From Clostridium cadaveris (GTDB lineage: Bacteria; Bacillota; Clostridia; Clostridiales; Clostridiaceae), in the NCBI RefSeq assembly GCF_020911725.1, contig NZ_CP076620.1:133501-197500 (forward strand): DNA of 64,000 bases. Direction: 5' to 3'. Under the pieces are notes generated by a model that saw only the letters and a program-made list of their open reading frames with translations, did not search any database and was not told where the DNA came from. The position numbers were made by a program, and so were the translations under genes. Positions 17,870 through 27,466 of this stretch are shown one piece after another (position 1 is the stretch's first letter; every line of letters begins with the position of its first letter).

Positions 17870-19144
17870 TTATTTATTCTCAATTATTTTTAAAAATCTA
17901 TCGATATATCTTTGATCTAAACTGCAAAGTTCACAGTTATCTGTTGAGGATATCTTTTGAGATTTACCAGTATCCATAATTAAGTCGTCAAATATTTCAA
18001 GTTCCAAATAAGTATCTTCAAAAGGGCTATTTGCTTGATAAAAGTTTATTTTTTTACCATCCTTAAAATTTACAATGTAATAAAAATCACCGGCATGTCC
18101 TCTTAAAACTTTAAGAAATTTACCTTGGAATCCAGTTTCAACTTTAGAAATATCATTATAAGAATATGAAGTTCCTTTTAGGTTGTAGAAACTGTAATCG
18201 ACAATTTGATTTTTTGTTACCACAGTGATGCTGGTAATGCATACATATAATAAAAATAGATTAAAAATAACAGTTGTGACAATGTGCTTTCTTATAAAAT
18301 TAAATAACTCATTTGCCCACTTCCACTCTACATTTTTTACTCTTTTATATAATGCTGCAGTAAATAACACAATAAGTTCTATTTCAAAAAACAAAAACAA
18401 GTAACTATATGGAGATTTGAACATAAACATTAAATAGTCGTTTGGAACGAATATATTTTCCTGAAGTTTTGTAATACCGATAAAAATAATAATAGATAAA
18501 ACTAGGATGGTAATAAGACCTAATAACAAAGAAACTGTACCTTTAAATTTTTTATTAGGTTGTTTTAAAAACTTACTCCATGTTAATGTTAATAATATTG
18601 TACATATTATTGCTACAAAACTATTTATACCAATGAACTCGTAGTTCTCTCTACTAATGTTGGTAAAAAGCCATAACAATGGACCACTGAGAATCAATGT
18701 ATATAAAAGTACACTAGATAATGAAAATTCACTAAGTTCCTTTATTTCATATAGCATTTCATTAAATTCTTCGCCCTCAATATATTCAAAATCTTCATAG
18801 TATTGAACTAAATCTAGATTGGGATTTTTCTTCAGGTCTTTTAATAAAACTTCAATAGTACTTTTTTTACGTACAAGATTTATTTCTTTTCCATCTAAGT
18901 TTTTAATCTCATTTTGTAAAATATAATGTAATGAAATTTCTCCTTGGGTAAACTCTTTTATTTTAGAAATTGGAACATCTAGCTTTCTAAGAATTTTTAT
19001 TCTACGTAATTCAGTGATATTATTTTCAGTATAATCTCTGTAAGTATTAGAATTTCTCTTTATAGAAATTAGTCCCTGGCTTTCATAATATCGAATTGTT
19101 TTTGCTGGTAAACCAGTTAATAGCTCGGCGTCTTTTATCTTCAT
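17870..19144 (-). CDS. MerR-family regulator with C-terminal membrane domain
   Basis: Protein of 424 residues, far longer than usual MerR proteins (about 120-270). Residues 1-70 are a clear MerR winged helix (KIKDAELLTGLPAKTIRYYESQGLI...YTENNITELRRI), followed by a dimerisation helix to about 120. From about residue 140 to 310 there are roughly five hydrophobic helices, then a soluble C-terminal domain of about 110 residues ending in a Cys-containing stretch (TDNCELCSLDQ). The regulator therefore appears tethered to the membrane and may sense an envelope signal. On its strand AGGAGG precedes the ATG, and a long-spacer MerR-type promoter lies immediately upstream, suggesting autoregulation. 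Ligand and other targets unknown. Confidence 0.82.
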   Translation of the reverse strand: MKIKDAELLTGLPAKTIRYYESQGLISIKRNSNTYRDYTENNITELRRIKILRKLDVPISKIKEFTQGEISLHYILQNEIKNLDGKEINLVRKKSTIEVLLKDLKKNPNLDLVQYYEDFEYIEGEEFNEMLYEIKELSEFSLSSVLLYTLILSGPLLWLFTNISRENYEFIGINSFVAIICTILLTLTWSKFLKQPNKKFKGTVSLLLGLITILVLSIIIFIGITKLQENIFVPNDYLMFMFKSPYSYLFLFFEIELIVLFTAALYKRVKNVEWKWANELFNFIRKHIVTTVIFNLFLLYVCITSITVVTKNQIVDYSFYNLKGTSYSYNDISKVETGFQGKFLKVLRGHAGDFYYIVNFKDGKKINFYQANSPFEDTYLELEIFDDLIMDTGKSQKISSTDNCELCSLDQRYIDRFLKIIENK

Positions 19145-19179
19145 GCTGAATATCCTCCTATGTAGTTGATTTTATGTAT

Positions 19180-19210
19180 ATTAAACACCTTACAGTCACT
19201 GGAATGTCAA
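19180..19210 (-). promoter_or_regulatory. MerR-type promoter with 19-bp spacer
   Basis: On the minus strand TTGACA (19210-19205) is followed after 19 bases by TTTAAT (19185-19180). The spacer contains CCAGTGACTGTAAGG, close to operators of MerR-family activators, whose promoters characteristically have 19-20 bp spacers. It lies about 35 bases before the MerR gene start. Confidence 0.68.
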
Positions 19211-19216
19211 CAACTT

Positions 19217-19262
19217 TTCCTATAAACTCAATTTAATTAGATATAAAATGAGTTTATAGGAA
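19217..19262. repeat. Perfect 14-bp inverted repeat upstream of the MerR promoter
   Basis: TTCCTATAAACTCA (19217-19230) and TGAGTTTATAGGAA (19249-19262) enclose 18 bases. No T-run follows on either strand, so it is not a standard terminator; it lies between the deacetylase stop and the MerR -35 box and may be an operator or a transcript-end structure. Confidence 0.7.
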
Positions 19263-19303
19263 TACGAGTAATGTAAGCGCATACTCAGATTATTAACTTT
19301 TCA

Positions 19304-20545
19304 CTATTTAAGAATAGGTCTATTACTATCAATAACCTTGTCCACATCGAAGAAACGCTTATTTACATTTTCTTTATCTTTGAAAAAGGTAAAACCATCT
19401 ATATTAAAGCGAGGCATTATAACTATATCATTAAGAATTTGATCTTTTACGCTTCTAGCTACATTACAGTAGATTTCAAACCCATGATTCTTAGCAATAT
19501 CTAGGTTTTTATTTTGTAATGTTGTACCGAAAGGTGCTATAAATAGAGTAGTCTCTCCAACGATAGGAGATATCTGATCACGCCACTTGTTAAAATCGTA
19601 TACCAGTTTATTGTAAACAGGATTTTGACCGAAATAACCGTCTCCGTTATGAGTGTAGGAGTGACTTGCAAAAAGCCAGCCTGTTTCTTTTAATCTAGTT
19701 ACTACTTTTTTAGCCTCGGCTTTATCTTCATCGGTGGTTAATCTATAACCAAGAACGCCTTCATATCCTGTTACTGCTAAGACACCTTTAGCACCCTTAT
19801 AAGAAAACTCTGGATGAGATTTTATGTAGTCATCTAATATAGGAACCATATCACCATCTCTAGTTATTTGAGTACCATTGTATGGTGTGCGAACTAAAGT
19901 TGATACTTGATTTTCATTGTCTAGGACTAGTTTATCAGCAAAACCATCAGGTCTCATATAGTCATAGTAGTTTACATCATCTTGAGATATTATAAGAGGT
20001 TTTTTATCTTTAGGAAGATAGATATCGTTTCTCACCATTTTGCCATCTGAATCTTTTTTGTATACATCATTAAGCTTTACGAGAACAAATCCTCTCTCCT
20101 GAAGTAGGGGAAGGATCTTCTGAAATTCATTTACTGTTGCAAACCACATATTATAACCTTCGGCATCATGACCATAATTATCAAAGGCTAATTCTGGGTA
20201 TATTATTAAACTGTGAAAAAAAATATGTTCAATAGCACCCTCATATTTTACAAAGCTGCTTCTATAGGACTTATACTCTTCTACTTTATCCTGAATTTTA
20301 TCATCTACTAAATCAGGATTAGAAAGAAGTTTTTCGATAGCTTCATCTACAAAATAACCTCTTTTTAAGTTTTCAGCTTCCTCAAGAACAAGATTTTGTC
20401 TTGAAACCTTTTCTGCATCTAGTGTTGGAGAAAAGAAATTTTCTTCTTTTACAGTTGACAAATTATCTTGTTTTAAGGATAAATTTATAAAGATAAGACA
20501 AATTAACAATAATATGAAAGCGAAAGATTTTAATAATCTCTTCAA
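19304..20545 (-). CDS. Membrane-anchored polysaccharide deacetylase-like protein
   Basis: Protein of 413 residues with one N-terminal hydrophobic helix (about 5-25) acting as signal or anchor, so the bulk is extracellular. The C-terminal two thirds resemble the NodB/polysaccharide-deacetylase fold: a DD pair in IISQDDVNYYDY, the metal-binding HSYTH motif (FASHSYTHNGDGYF) and IAPFGTT near the catalytic base region. Such enzymes remove acetyl groups from peptidoglycan or surface glycans. The N-terminal 140 residues, rich in charged helices, are a separate unrecognised domain. The start is TTG with AGGAGTGA upstream. No partner genes are adjacent; substrate unknown. Confidence 0.75.
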   Translation of the reverse strand: MKRLLKSFAFILLLICLIFINLSLKQDNLSTVKEENFFSPTLDAEKVSRQNLVLEEAENLKRGYFVDEAIEKLLSNPDLVDDKIQDKVEEYKSYRSSFVKYEGAIEHIFFHSLIIYPELAFDNYGHDAEGYNMWFATVNEFQKILPLLQERGFVLVKLNDVYKKDSDGKMVRNDIYLPKDKKPLIISQDDVNYYDYMRPDGFADKLVLDNENQVSTLVRTPYNGTQITRDGDMVPILDDYIKSHPEFSYKGAKGVLAVTGYEGVLGYRLTTDEDKAEAKKVVTRLKETGWLFASHSYTHNGDGYFGQNPVYNKLVYDFNKWRDQISPIVGETTLFIAPFGTTLQNKNLDIAKNHGFEIYCNVARSVKDQILNDIVIMPRFNIDGFTFFKDKENVNKRFFDVDKVIDSNRPILK

Positions 20546-20684
20546 ATAATATCACTCCTAATTATAAATTTAATAGGCTTATTAATATTATAATGAAAAT
20601 TCCGTATATTTAGGTAAAAAATTAGTGACAGATACTGAAAAATTATAAATTTAATAATTTTATGAAATAAACTCTGCATATAAA

Positions 20685-20726
20685 AAGGATATCTAAATAT
20701 GATATTAATCATTTTTAGATATCCTT
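20685..20726 (-). terminator. Terminator of the glp operon
   Basis: A perfect 13-bp stem (20685-20697 with 20714-20726) is followed on the minus strand by TTTTTA. It lies just beyond the glpF stop. Confidence 0.85.
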
Positions 20727-20744
20727 ATATTGAAAATTAAATTA

Positions 20745-21449
20745 CTAGAATAGTAAAGTGAATATTAAAGCAGCACAAATACCACCGCAAATTGGAGCTA
20801 TTACAGGAAGCCAAGCGTATCCCCAGTCAGAATCTCCTTTATCCTTTATAGGAAGTATAGCATGAGCTATTCTTGGTCCAAGGTCTCTAGCTGGATTTAT
20901 AGCATATCCAGTAGTTGCACCTAAAGATAGACCTATAACTAAAATTATTAGTCCAACTATGAATGGTCCAAAACCATCAACAGAAGTAGTATTACCAACA
21001 CCTAATATTGTAAATACAAGTACAAAAGTTCCTATAAATTCAGATATGAAGTTGAAAGGTGTATCCTTTATAGCAGGAGCTGTGCAGAAAACACCAAGCT
21101 TAGTAGCCTTATCTTCTGTTACATCAAAGTGAGGCTTGTACATTAGATAAACAAGTACAGCACCAAGTATAGCGCCTGCCATTTGACATCCTATATATCC
21201 TGGTACCATAGACCAAGCTATCTTTCCTATAGCTGCCATTCCTAATGTAACTGCAGGATTGAAGTGAGCTCCTCCGATTGGCCCGAATATATAAACTGGA
21301 ATTGCAACAGCTAAAGCCCATCCAAAAGCAATAACTATCCATCCGGAATTTTGAGCTTTAGATTTATTAAGAGAAACAGCACAGCATACGCCATCACCTA
21401 ATAGAATTAGCAGCATAGTTCCTAGAAATTCACTTAAATAAGCTGACAT
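20745..21449 (-). CDS. glpF: Glycerol uptake facilitator GlpF (aquaglyceroporin)
   Basis: Membrane channel of 234 residues with six helices and the two aquaporin NPA boxes: HFNPAVTLG and YAINPARDLGPR. The Arg after the second box (NPARD) is typical of the aquaglyceroporin selectivity filter. It allows passive entry of glycerol, which the kinase encoded just upstream then traps. I prefer the ATG at 21449 with AAGGAG eight bases upstream over a GTG at 21458. It is the last gene of the glpP-glpK-glpF unit and is followed by a terminator. Confidence 0.93.
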   Translation of the reverse strand: MSAYLSEFLGTMLLILLGDGVCCAVSLNKSKAQNSGWIVIAFGWALAVAIPVYIFGPIGGAHFNPAVTLGMAAIGKIAWSMVPGYIGCQMAGAILGAVLVYLMYKPHFDVTEDKATKLGVFCTAPAIKDTPFNFISEFIGTFVLVFTILGVGNTTSVDGFGPFIVGLIILVIGLSLGATTGYAINPARDLGPRIAHAILPIKDKGDSDWGYAWLPVIAPICGGICAALIFTLLF

Positions 21450-21484
21450 ATAGAACACTCCTTTTATATTATTTTAAAATTTGA

Positions 21485-22990
<1,506 letters not shown>

Positions 22991-23030
22991 TCAAATTTTA
23001 TGGCTTAATACTTATACAAATATATAATCA

Positions 23031-23081
23031 AAAAAGCCAATAATTATGCCAAGATTAAAAAATCTTCGTATAATTATTGGC
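23031..23081 (-). terminator. Leader terminator of glpK, candidate GlpP target
   Basis: On the minus strand a 12-bp stem (23081-23070 with 23047-23036), with an inner AAGATT/AATCTT hairpin, is followed by TTTTTT. It lies between the glpP and glpK genes. GlpP of Bacillus binds glpD leader mRNA and prevents termination when glycerol 3-phosphate is present; the same control here is inference. Confidence 0.8.
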
Positions 23082-23110
23082 TCTCTTAAATCTCATGCCA
23101 TTAACCGTAT

Positions 23111-23683
23111 TTAGTTATCATTCCAAAGCTTTTTCTCAGTAGTTGAAACTGCAAGAGCTCCTGCTGATAGACATTCAAATACCTCATTTTTAGAATTTAT
23201 TAGTCCGCCGGCTATTACGGAAGCAGAAGTTTCTTTATTGATTATAGAAATTGCCTTTTGACACAATCCTGGCATAATCTCTACAGCTGATGGATTTACT
23301 GTATTTATATTTGCGATTCCTGTTTTTAAGGACAATGAATCTATTATAAAAATACGTTGTATAGACATTAGCCCTAAGTGATTTGCATATCGTATATTAG
23401 ATGGTTTAGTTGTTATTATGCCTAGAGGATTAGCAGATCTTTTTATGAACTCAATGCCTTCTGAATCTCCTTTTAGTCCTTCTATAAGGTCTAAGTGAAT
23501 AAAAAACTTTTTATGATGCCTTGTAAGTTTTTCAGATATCTTTGATATTGTAAGTAAAGTCCCATATAAAACGAATATTAATTCAATATCGCTTTCTAAA
23601 GCGCAGGATAGTTCTTCATCATTTCTAACTGCTGCAATAACTGGGTTGTCTAAGAGTATATCTCTTAAATAAGTGTCTCTCAT
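23111..23683 (-). CDS. glpP: Glycerol-3-phosphate responsive antiterminator GlpP
   Basis: Protein of 190 residues, typical of the GlpP family, which folds as a TIM-barrel-like glycerol-3-phosphate sensor. Family-typical blocks are the N-terminal NPVIAAVRND, the HLDLIEGL segment, the KPSNIRYAN segment and the C-terminal EIMPGL...VIAGGLI. It binds leader mRNA of glp genes and prevents termination when glycerol 3-phosphate accumulates. AGGAGG precedes the ATG on its strand. It is the first gene of the unit, with a terminator hairpin just after its stop and ahead of glpK. Confidence 0.92.
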   Translation of the reverse strand: MRDTYLRDILLDNPVIAAVRNDEELSCALESDIELIFVLYGTLLTISKISEKLTRHHKKFFIHLDLIEGLKGDSEGIEFIKRSANPLGIITTKPSNIRYANHLGLMSIQRIFIIDSLSLKTGIANINTVNPSAVEIMPGLCQKAISIINKETSASVIAGGLINSKNEVFECLSAGALAVSTTEKKLWNDN

Positions 23684-23830
23684 ATGTAAAACCTCCTTTT
23701 GATTAATATTATACTTTACTTTTAGGTCTATTACATTATATGATAGATAACTTGATTTTAGAAGTAAAAAATGTATAAAAATATAATTTAAATTTAGTTG
23801 ATAAACGTAGAAAATACAAAGTCTTTAAAG

Positions 23831-23878
23831 AAAAATAGCCATAATATAAGATGACTATCTTATATTATGGCTATTTTT
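23831..23878 (-). terminator. 22-bp terminator stem overlapping the 3' end of the desulfurase gene
   Basis: AAAAATAGCC... (23831-23852) pairs perfectly over 22 bp with 23857-23878 around a 4-base loop. On the minus strand it is followed by TTTTTC. Its upstream arm encodes the last seven codons of the cysteine-desulfurase-like gene, whose stop codon lies in the loop. Confidence 0.85.
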
Positions 23879-25021
23879 AATTATGCTACTTATGGCGCCT
23901 AGAGAATAACTTATATCTTCTAGAGTTGTGAAATGTGAGAAACTAAATCTCACAGTACCCTTTGGGAATGTGTTAAGAGCTTTATGAGCTGATGGAGCAC
24001 AATGTAGTCCGCTCCTTGTAGAGATACCATAGTTTTTATTTAAAACATGACATATTATGCCATTATCCATACCTATGAAATCTAGAGATATAGTAGGAGT
24101 TCTATTTTCAATACCTTTAAGTCCTATAATGTTTATTCCATTTATAGAAGATATACCCTCAAGAAAAGCTGCAGTAAGCATTAATTCTTTTTCTCTTATA
24201 TTAGATATTTCTTCTTTTAGAATATATTTTAAAGAAGCATTCAAACCATAGATACCAGGTATATTAGGCGTTCCTGATTCGAATTTGTCGGGCATATATA
24301 GGGGCTGAGTTTCAAGTTCAGAAAGACTGCCTGTTCCACCTTCTATAAGCGGTGATATATGACTGTTTAATTCGTTATTTATAAGAAAGCCTCCTATACC
24401 TTGAGGGCCTAATAATCCTTTATGTCCAGTAAAAGCTATTGCACTGGCATTGAGAGATTGAAAATCTAAATCTAAAAATCCAGCTGTCTGAGCACTATCA
24501 ATAATAAAGAATAGGTTATGTTCTCTACAGATTTCTCCAACTTCTTTTAATGGAAGTATTGTACCACATACGTTAGAGGCATGTGTCATTATTACAGCTT
24601 TAGTATTTGATTTTATTAGATTAGGTAATGCAGATAAATCAAGCTGTCCTAAATTATCACATGGACATTTAGAAATTTGAATCCCGATTTTTTCTAATGA
24701 ATTTAAAGGTCTCATCACAGCATTATGTTCCATTGAAGATACTATAACGTGATCATTTGGTTTTAGTAGACCCTTGATTAAAATATTTAAACTTTGAGTA
24801 ATATTTCCGGTGAATATTACATTTTCTGGTTTCGAAAAATTAAATAATTCACAAAGAAGCTCTCTTGTTTCAAAAGCAATATTTTCAGCTTCAAAGGCTT
24901 TTGAGTATGCACCCCTATTTATGCTGGATCCTATATTTAGTATATAATTTGTTATAGCTTCAGCAGTTCCAGGTGCTTTTGGAAAGCTGGTAGCTGCGTT
25001 ATCTAAATAAACATTTTTCAT
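23855..25021 (-). CDS. Cysteine desulfurase family protein (class V aminotransferase)
   Basis: PLP enzyme of 388 residues when started at the ATG at 25021, which has GAGGGGG upstream. The PLP Lys lies in AFTGHKGLLGPQG, and the candidate catalytic Cys in ISTRSGLHCAPSAHK, near the C-terminus as in desulfurases. The family removes sulfur (or selenium) from cysteine (or selenocysteine) as a persulfide. This subfamily is commonly found beside YedE, TusA/YedF-like and DUF3343 genes, which are exactly the divergent neighbours here, so a role in mobilising sulfur or selenium for selenoprotein or thio-cofactor synthesis is likely. A terminator stem overlaps its last codons. Confidence 0.87.
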   Translation of the reverse strand: MKNVYLDNAATSFPKAPGTAEAITNYILNIGSSINRGAYSKAFEAENIAFETRELLCELFNFSKPENVIFTGNITQSLNILIKGLLKPNDHVIVSSMEHNAVMRPLNSLEKIGIQISKCPCDNLGQLDLSALPNLIKSNTKAVIMTHASNVCGTILPLKEVGEICREHNLFFIIDSAQTAGFLDLDFQSLNASAIAFTGHKGLLGPQGIGGFLINNELNSHISPLIEGGTGSLSELETQPLYMPDKFESGTPNIPGIYGLNASLKYILKEEISNIREKELMLTAAFLEGISSINGINIIGLKGIENRTPTISLDFIGMDNGIICHVLNKNYGISTRSGLHCAPSAHKALNTFPKGTVRFSFSHFTTLEDISYSLGAISSIIKNSHNIR

Positions 25022-25151
25022 ATATATACCCCCTCTAAGTTCAAATATATAGTAGTAGTTTTTTTTATTCAATCCGCATAGATAAAATCTATAGAATTTA
25101 AGATATCTATTTAAATGTGGAATAGATATACGAGATCATTAGGCAAGTATT

Positions 25152-25205
25152 GATTTAACATATAGATAAAGGATTATCTATTAGATATAGCGATTTAACT
25201 TATAG
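25152..25205. repeat. 14-bp direct repeat in the divergent promoter region
   Basis: GATTTAACATATAG (25152-25165) and GATTTAACTTATAG (25192-25205) differ at one position and are 40 bp apart. They lie between the divergent desulfurase-like and yedE genes and could be binding sites for a shared regulator. Confidence 0.45.
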
Positions 25206-25275
25206 AATAATATTTGCTAATATTTAGGTGGGGAATTATTCGAATTTTAATAAAGTTAGAGGGAGATGTAATTTT

Positions 25276-26358
25276 ATGAAAGAGAAAAGAGGTATTATTT
25301 TAGGGGGAGCCATTATAGGTATATTATCTGTAGTATCTGTATTCTTAGGAAATCCAAAGAATATGGGTATATGCGTGGCTTGCTTCATCAGGGACACAGC
25401 TGGAGCATTTGGATTACATGGAGCAGCAACTCTCCAATATGTAAGACCTGAAGTTTTAGGCATGATATTGGGAGCATTTATAATAGCTATAGCTAAAAAA
25501 GAATTTAGTTCAAGAGGAGGATCTTCACCTTTATTGAGATTTGTTCTTGGATTTATGATTATGATAGGAGCATTAATGTTCTTAGGATGTCCAACAAGAA
25601 TGGTACTAAGGCTTGCAGGTGGAGATTTTAATGCTTTATTTGGAATTGCGGGATTTGCAGTTGGAATAGTTATAGGTATATTCTTCTTAAATAGAGGATT
25701 TACACTAAAAAGAAATTATAAACAGACAAAGTATGAGGGAGTAGTTTTCCCAATAATTAATATAGTTTTAGTTGGACTAGTTGCCAGCGGATCAGCATTA
25801 CTTTTATTTTCAAAAGAGGGTCCAGGTTCAATGCGTGCACCAATATGGTTTGCATTAGGTTTTGGGTTAATAGTTGGTATAATATGCCAAAGAACAAGGC
25901 TTTGCATGGCTGGAGGAATAAGAGACATTATATTATTTAAGGATTCATATTTGATATGGGGATTCATATCAATAATTGCAGCAGCTTTAATAGGTAATTT
26001 AGCTTTTGGATTTTTTAACCCAGGATTTGAAGCTCAACCGGTTGCTCACACAGATGGATTATGGAATTTTCTTGGTATGGTAGTAGTTGGATGGGGATCT
26101 ATCCTTTTAGGGGGATGCCCAATGAGACAGCTTATATTGAGTGGAGAAGGAAATATAGATTCTTCAATAACAATTTTAGGAATGCTTTTAGGAGCAGCAT
26201 TTGCTCATAATTTCAGTTTAGCAGCAAGTCCAAAAGGACCAACTCCAAATGGACAAGTAGCTGTTATAATATGTTTAGTTGTATTATTAGCTATTTCTTA
26301 TTTTTCAAAGGATAAGAAAATATCAATGAAAGTGAAGGGAGAGGTCAAAGTTGGTTAG
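25276..26358 (+). CDS. yedE: YedE/YeeE-family membrane transporter, selenium-cluster type
   Basis: Integral membrane protein of 360 residues with about nine to ten helices. It has repeated family motifs with Gly-Cys-Pro or Cys: LGCPTRMVLRLAGGD, QRTRLCMAGGIRDI and LGGCPMRQLILSGEG. YeeE/YedE proteins move thiosulfate or related sulfur (and probably selenium) compounds through conserved cysteines. The ATG at 25276 is chosen with GGGAG about ten bases upstream. It overlaps the start of the TusA-like gene by eight bases; DUF3343 follows. This neighbourhood matches selenium-metabolism clusters, but the transported species is inferred only. Confidence 0.85.
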   Translation: MKEKRGIILGGAIIGILSVVSVFLGNPKNMGICVACFIRDTAGAFGLHGAATLQYVRPEVLGMILGAFIIAIAKKEFSSRGGSSPLLRFVLGFMIMIGALMFLGCPTRMVLRLAGGDFNALFGIAGFAVGIVIGIFFLNRGFTLKRNYKQTKYEGVVFPIINIVLVGLVASGSALLLFSKEGPGSMRAPIWFALGFGLIVGIICQRTRLCMAGGIRDIILFKDSYLIWGFISIIAAALIGNLAFGFFNPGFEAQPVAHTDGLWNFLGMVVVGWGSILLGGCPMRQLILSGEGNIDSSITILGMLLGAAFAHNFSLAASPKGPTPNGQVAVIICLVVLLAISYFSKDKKISMKVKGEVKVG

Positions 26359-26557
26359 AATAGATGCAAGGGGAATGTCATGCCCACAACCAGTTCTTAT
26401 GACTAAAAATGCTTTAGAAGCAAATCCAAAGGGAGTAGAGATATTGGTCGATAACAACACAGCTTGTAGAAATGTTGAAAGATTTATGAAAAATGCAGGT
26501 TACAGCGTTTCTGTAAAGGAAGAAGATGAAGATTTTATATTAGCAGCAACAAAGTAA
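26351..26557 (+). CDS. TusA/SirA-like sulfurtransferase (YedF N-terminal type)
   Basis: Small protein of 68 residues with the TusA signature MSCPQPVLMTKNAL, in which the Cys of CPxP carries a persulfide. It starts with TTG inside the end of yedE, with GGGAGAGG upstream, so it is coupled to the transporter. Selenium-cluster YedF proteins are usually about 200 residues, with a second DsrE-like domain; here only the TusA part exists. It is expected to relay sulfur or selenium between the desulfurase-like enzyme, YedE and an acceptor. The role in selenium rather than sulfur transfer is inference from context. Confidence 0.85.
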   Translation: MVRIDARGMSCPQPVLMTKNALEANPKGVEILVDNNTACRNVERFMKNAGYSVSVKEEDEDFILAATK

Positions 26558-26572
26558 TATGGAGTTGATTAT

Positions 26573-26806
26573 ATGGAATATGTAGCGACATTTTTTACTC
26601 ATTCAGGAGCTATAAGCTTTAGCAGGTTTTTAACTAAGAATCTTATAGAAAATGAAAAGATGCCTATACCTAGAAAGTTGAGTTCAAACTGTGGAATAGG
26701 TGTATCCTTTACTTATGATGGGGAGCTAGAAGAAATTCATAGCGATGATATGGAAAAGATTTTCGCATCTAATAAAGGTGAGTATAAACTTCTAAAAGAA
26801 TTTTAG
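26573..26806 (+). CDS. DUF3343 putative Se/S carrier-like protein
   Basis: A 77-residue protein beginning EYVATFFTHSGAISFSRFL and ending with EEIHSDDMEKIF. This matches the short DUF3343 family, described as putative Se/S carrier-like proteins and often found with YedE, YedF and cysteine desulfurase genes. It contains one Cys (SSNCGIGVSF) placed like the conserved Cys of the family. GGAG precedes the ATG by about eight bases. It ends the plus-strand cluster and is followed by a weak hairpin terminator. Confidence 0.8.
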   Translation: MEYVATFFTHSGAISFSRFLTKNLIENEKMPIPRKLSSNCGIGVSFTYDGELEEIHSDDMEKIFASNKGEYKLLKEF

Positions 26807-26873
26807 TAAAAATTTTATATTAAAAATCACTTTAAATTGAAAATAAATTGTTTAAAGAAATGAGCTGGATGGA

Positions 26874-26908
26874 TAAGCACTGCAGGAGCTTAGACTGAAG
26901 GCTTTTTT
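26874..26908 (+). terminator. Weak terminator with overlapping alternative hairpin
   Basis: AGCTT (26887-26891) can pair with AAGGCT (26898-26903, one bulge), followed by TTTTTT. The same AGCTT can instead pair with the upstream TAAGC (26874-26878). It lies about 65 bases after the DUF3343 stop. The following 230 bases up to the riboswitch are AT-rich and show no gene. Confidence 0.4.
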
Positions 26909-27140
26909 CTTTTGAGGTAAAAAAGTAATTATGTAATTAGAGGAAATATAACAGGCTAAAAGATATCTTCATATCGGATAGAATTAAAATAGGTAAATTT
27001 CAATAAAAACGTGAAAAAATGAGTATATAGATATTAGATAGTGAAAATTACATATAATATTTTTAAATTAGACTAAAATAAGAATATTTAAATTGTAAAA
27101 CCTTTACGGTTCTTTTATAATAAAGAGGAATTTGATTAAT

Positions 27141-27288
27141 GTAAATCTGTTTTTAGGAAGAAGGGTGTCATTCCCTCACTGTCGCGCAACTGTGATAGAT
27201 GAGTGCAAAACAATATGCCACTGGAGGTTAGTCTTTGGGAAGGCCGTTTTGTGCAATGAAGCTTAAGTCAGGATACTAAAAGATTTAC
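27141..27288 (+). ncRNA. Cobalamin (B12) riboswitch aptamer, copy 2
   Basis: GTAAATCT (27141-27148) pairs perfectly with AGATTTAC (27281-27288) as closing stem. Inside are a GGAAGAAGGGTG...CCCTCACTGTCGCGCAACTGTGA block, a GCCACTGG B12 box, TTTGGGAAGG and the conserved AAGTCAGGATACT. These are the ordered hallmarks of the cobalamin riboswitch. It lies about 180 bases before the BtuF-like gene, with a terminator hairpin between, and would repress the whole uptake and synthesis operon when cobalamin is plentiful. Confidence 0.95.
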
Positions 27289-27354
27289 AGTACACTGCCT
27301 TACGTCAGATGAGGGGGTACAGGATACAAAGTGGAAAACACGATTTATTCTTAA

Positions 27355-27381
27355 TATCCCATTAATATGGGAATTTTTTTT
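27355..27381 (+). terminator. Riboswitch expression-platform terminator
   Basis: TCCCAT (27357-27362) pairs with ATGGGA (27367-27372), flanked by further A-T pairs, then TTTTTTTT. It lies between aptamer copy 2 and the BtuF-like gene. Confidence 0.75.
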
Positions 27382-27466
27382 GAGAATAATTCGATGTCTT
27401 TAATGAGTTATCTACCACACCTGAGGTTTGGTTTTTTCAAAAATTATTAAAATATCGGAGGTCAAA

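Noticed and set aside
26860..26898. Twelve-residue frame MSWMDKHCRSLD after DUF3343, ending in TGA in a selenium locus
   Set aside because: No ribosome site precedes it, it is very short and lies within the hairpin region; reading TGA as selenocysteine gives no recognisable protein.
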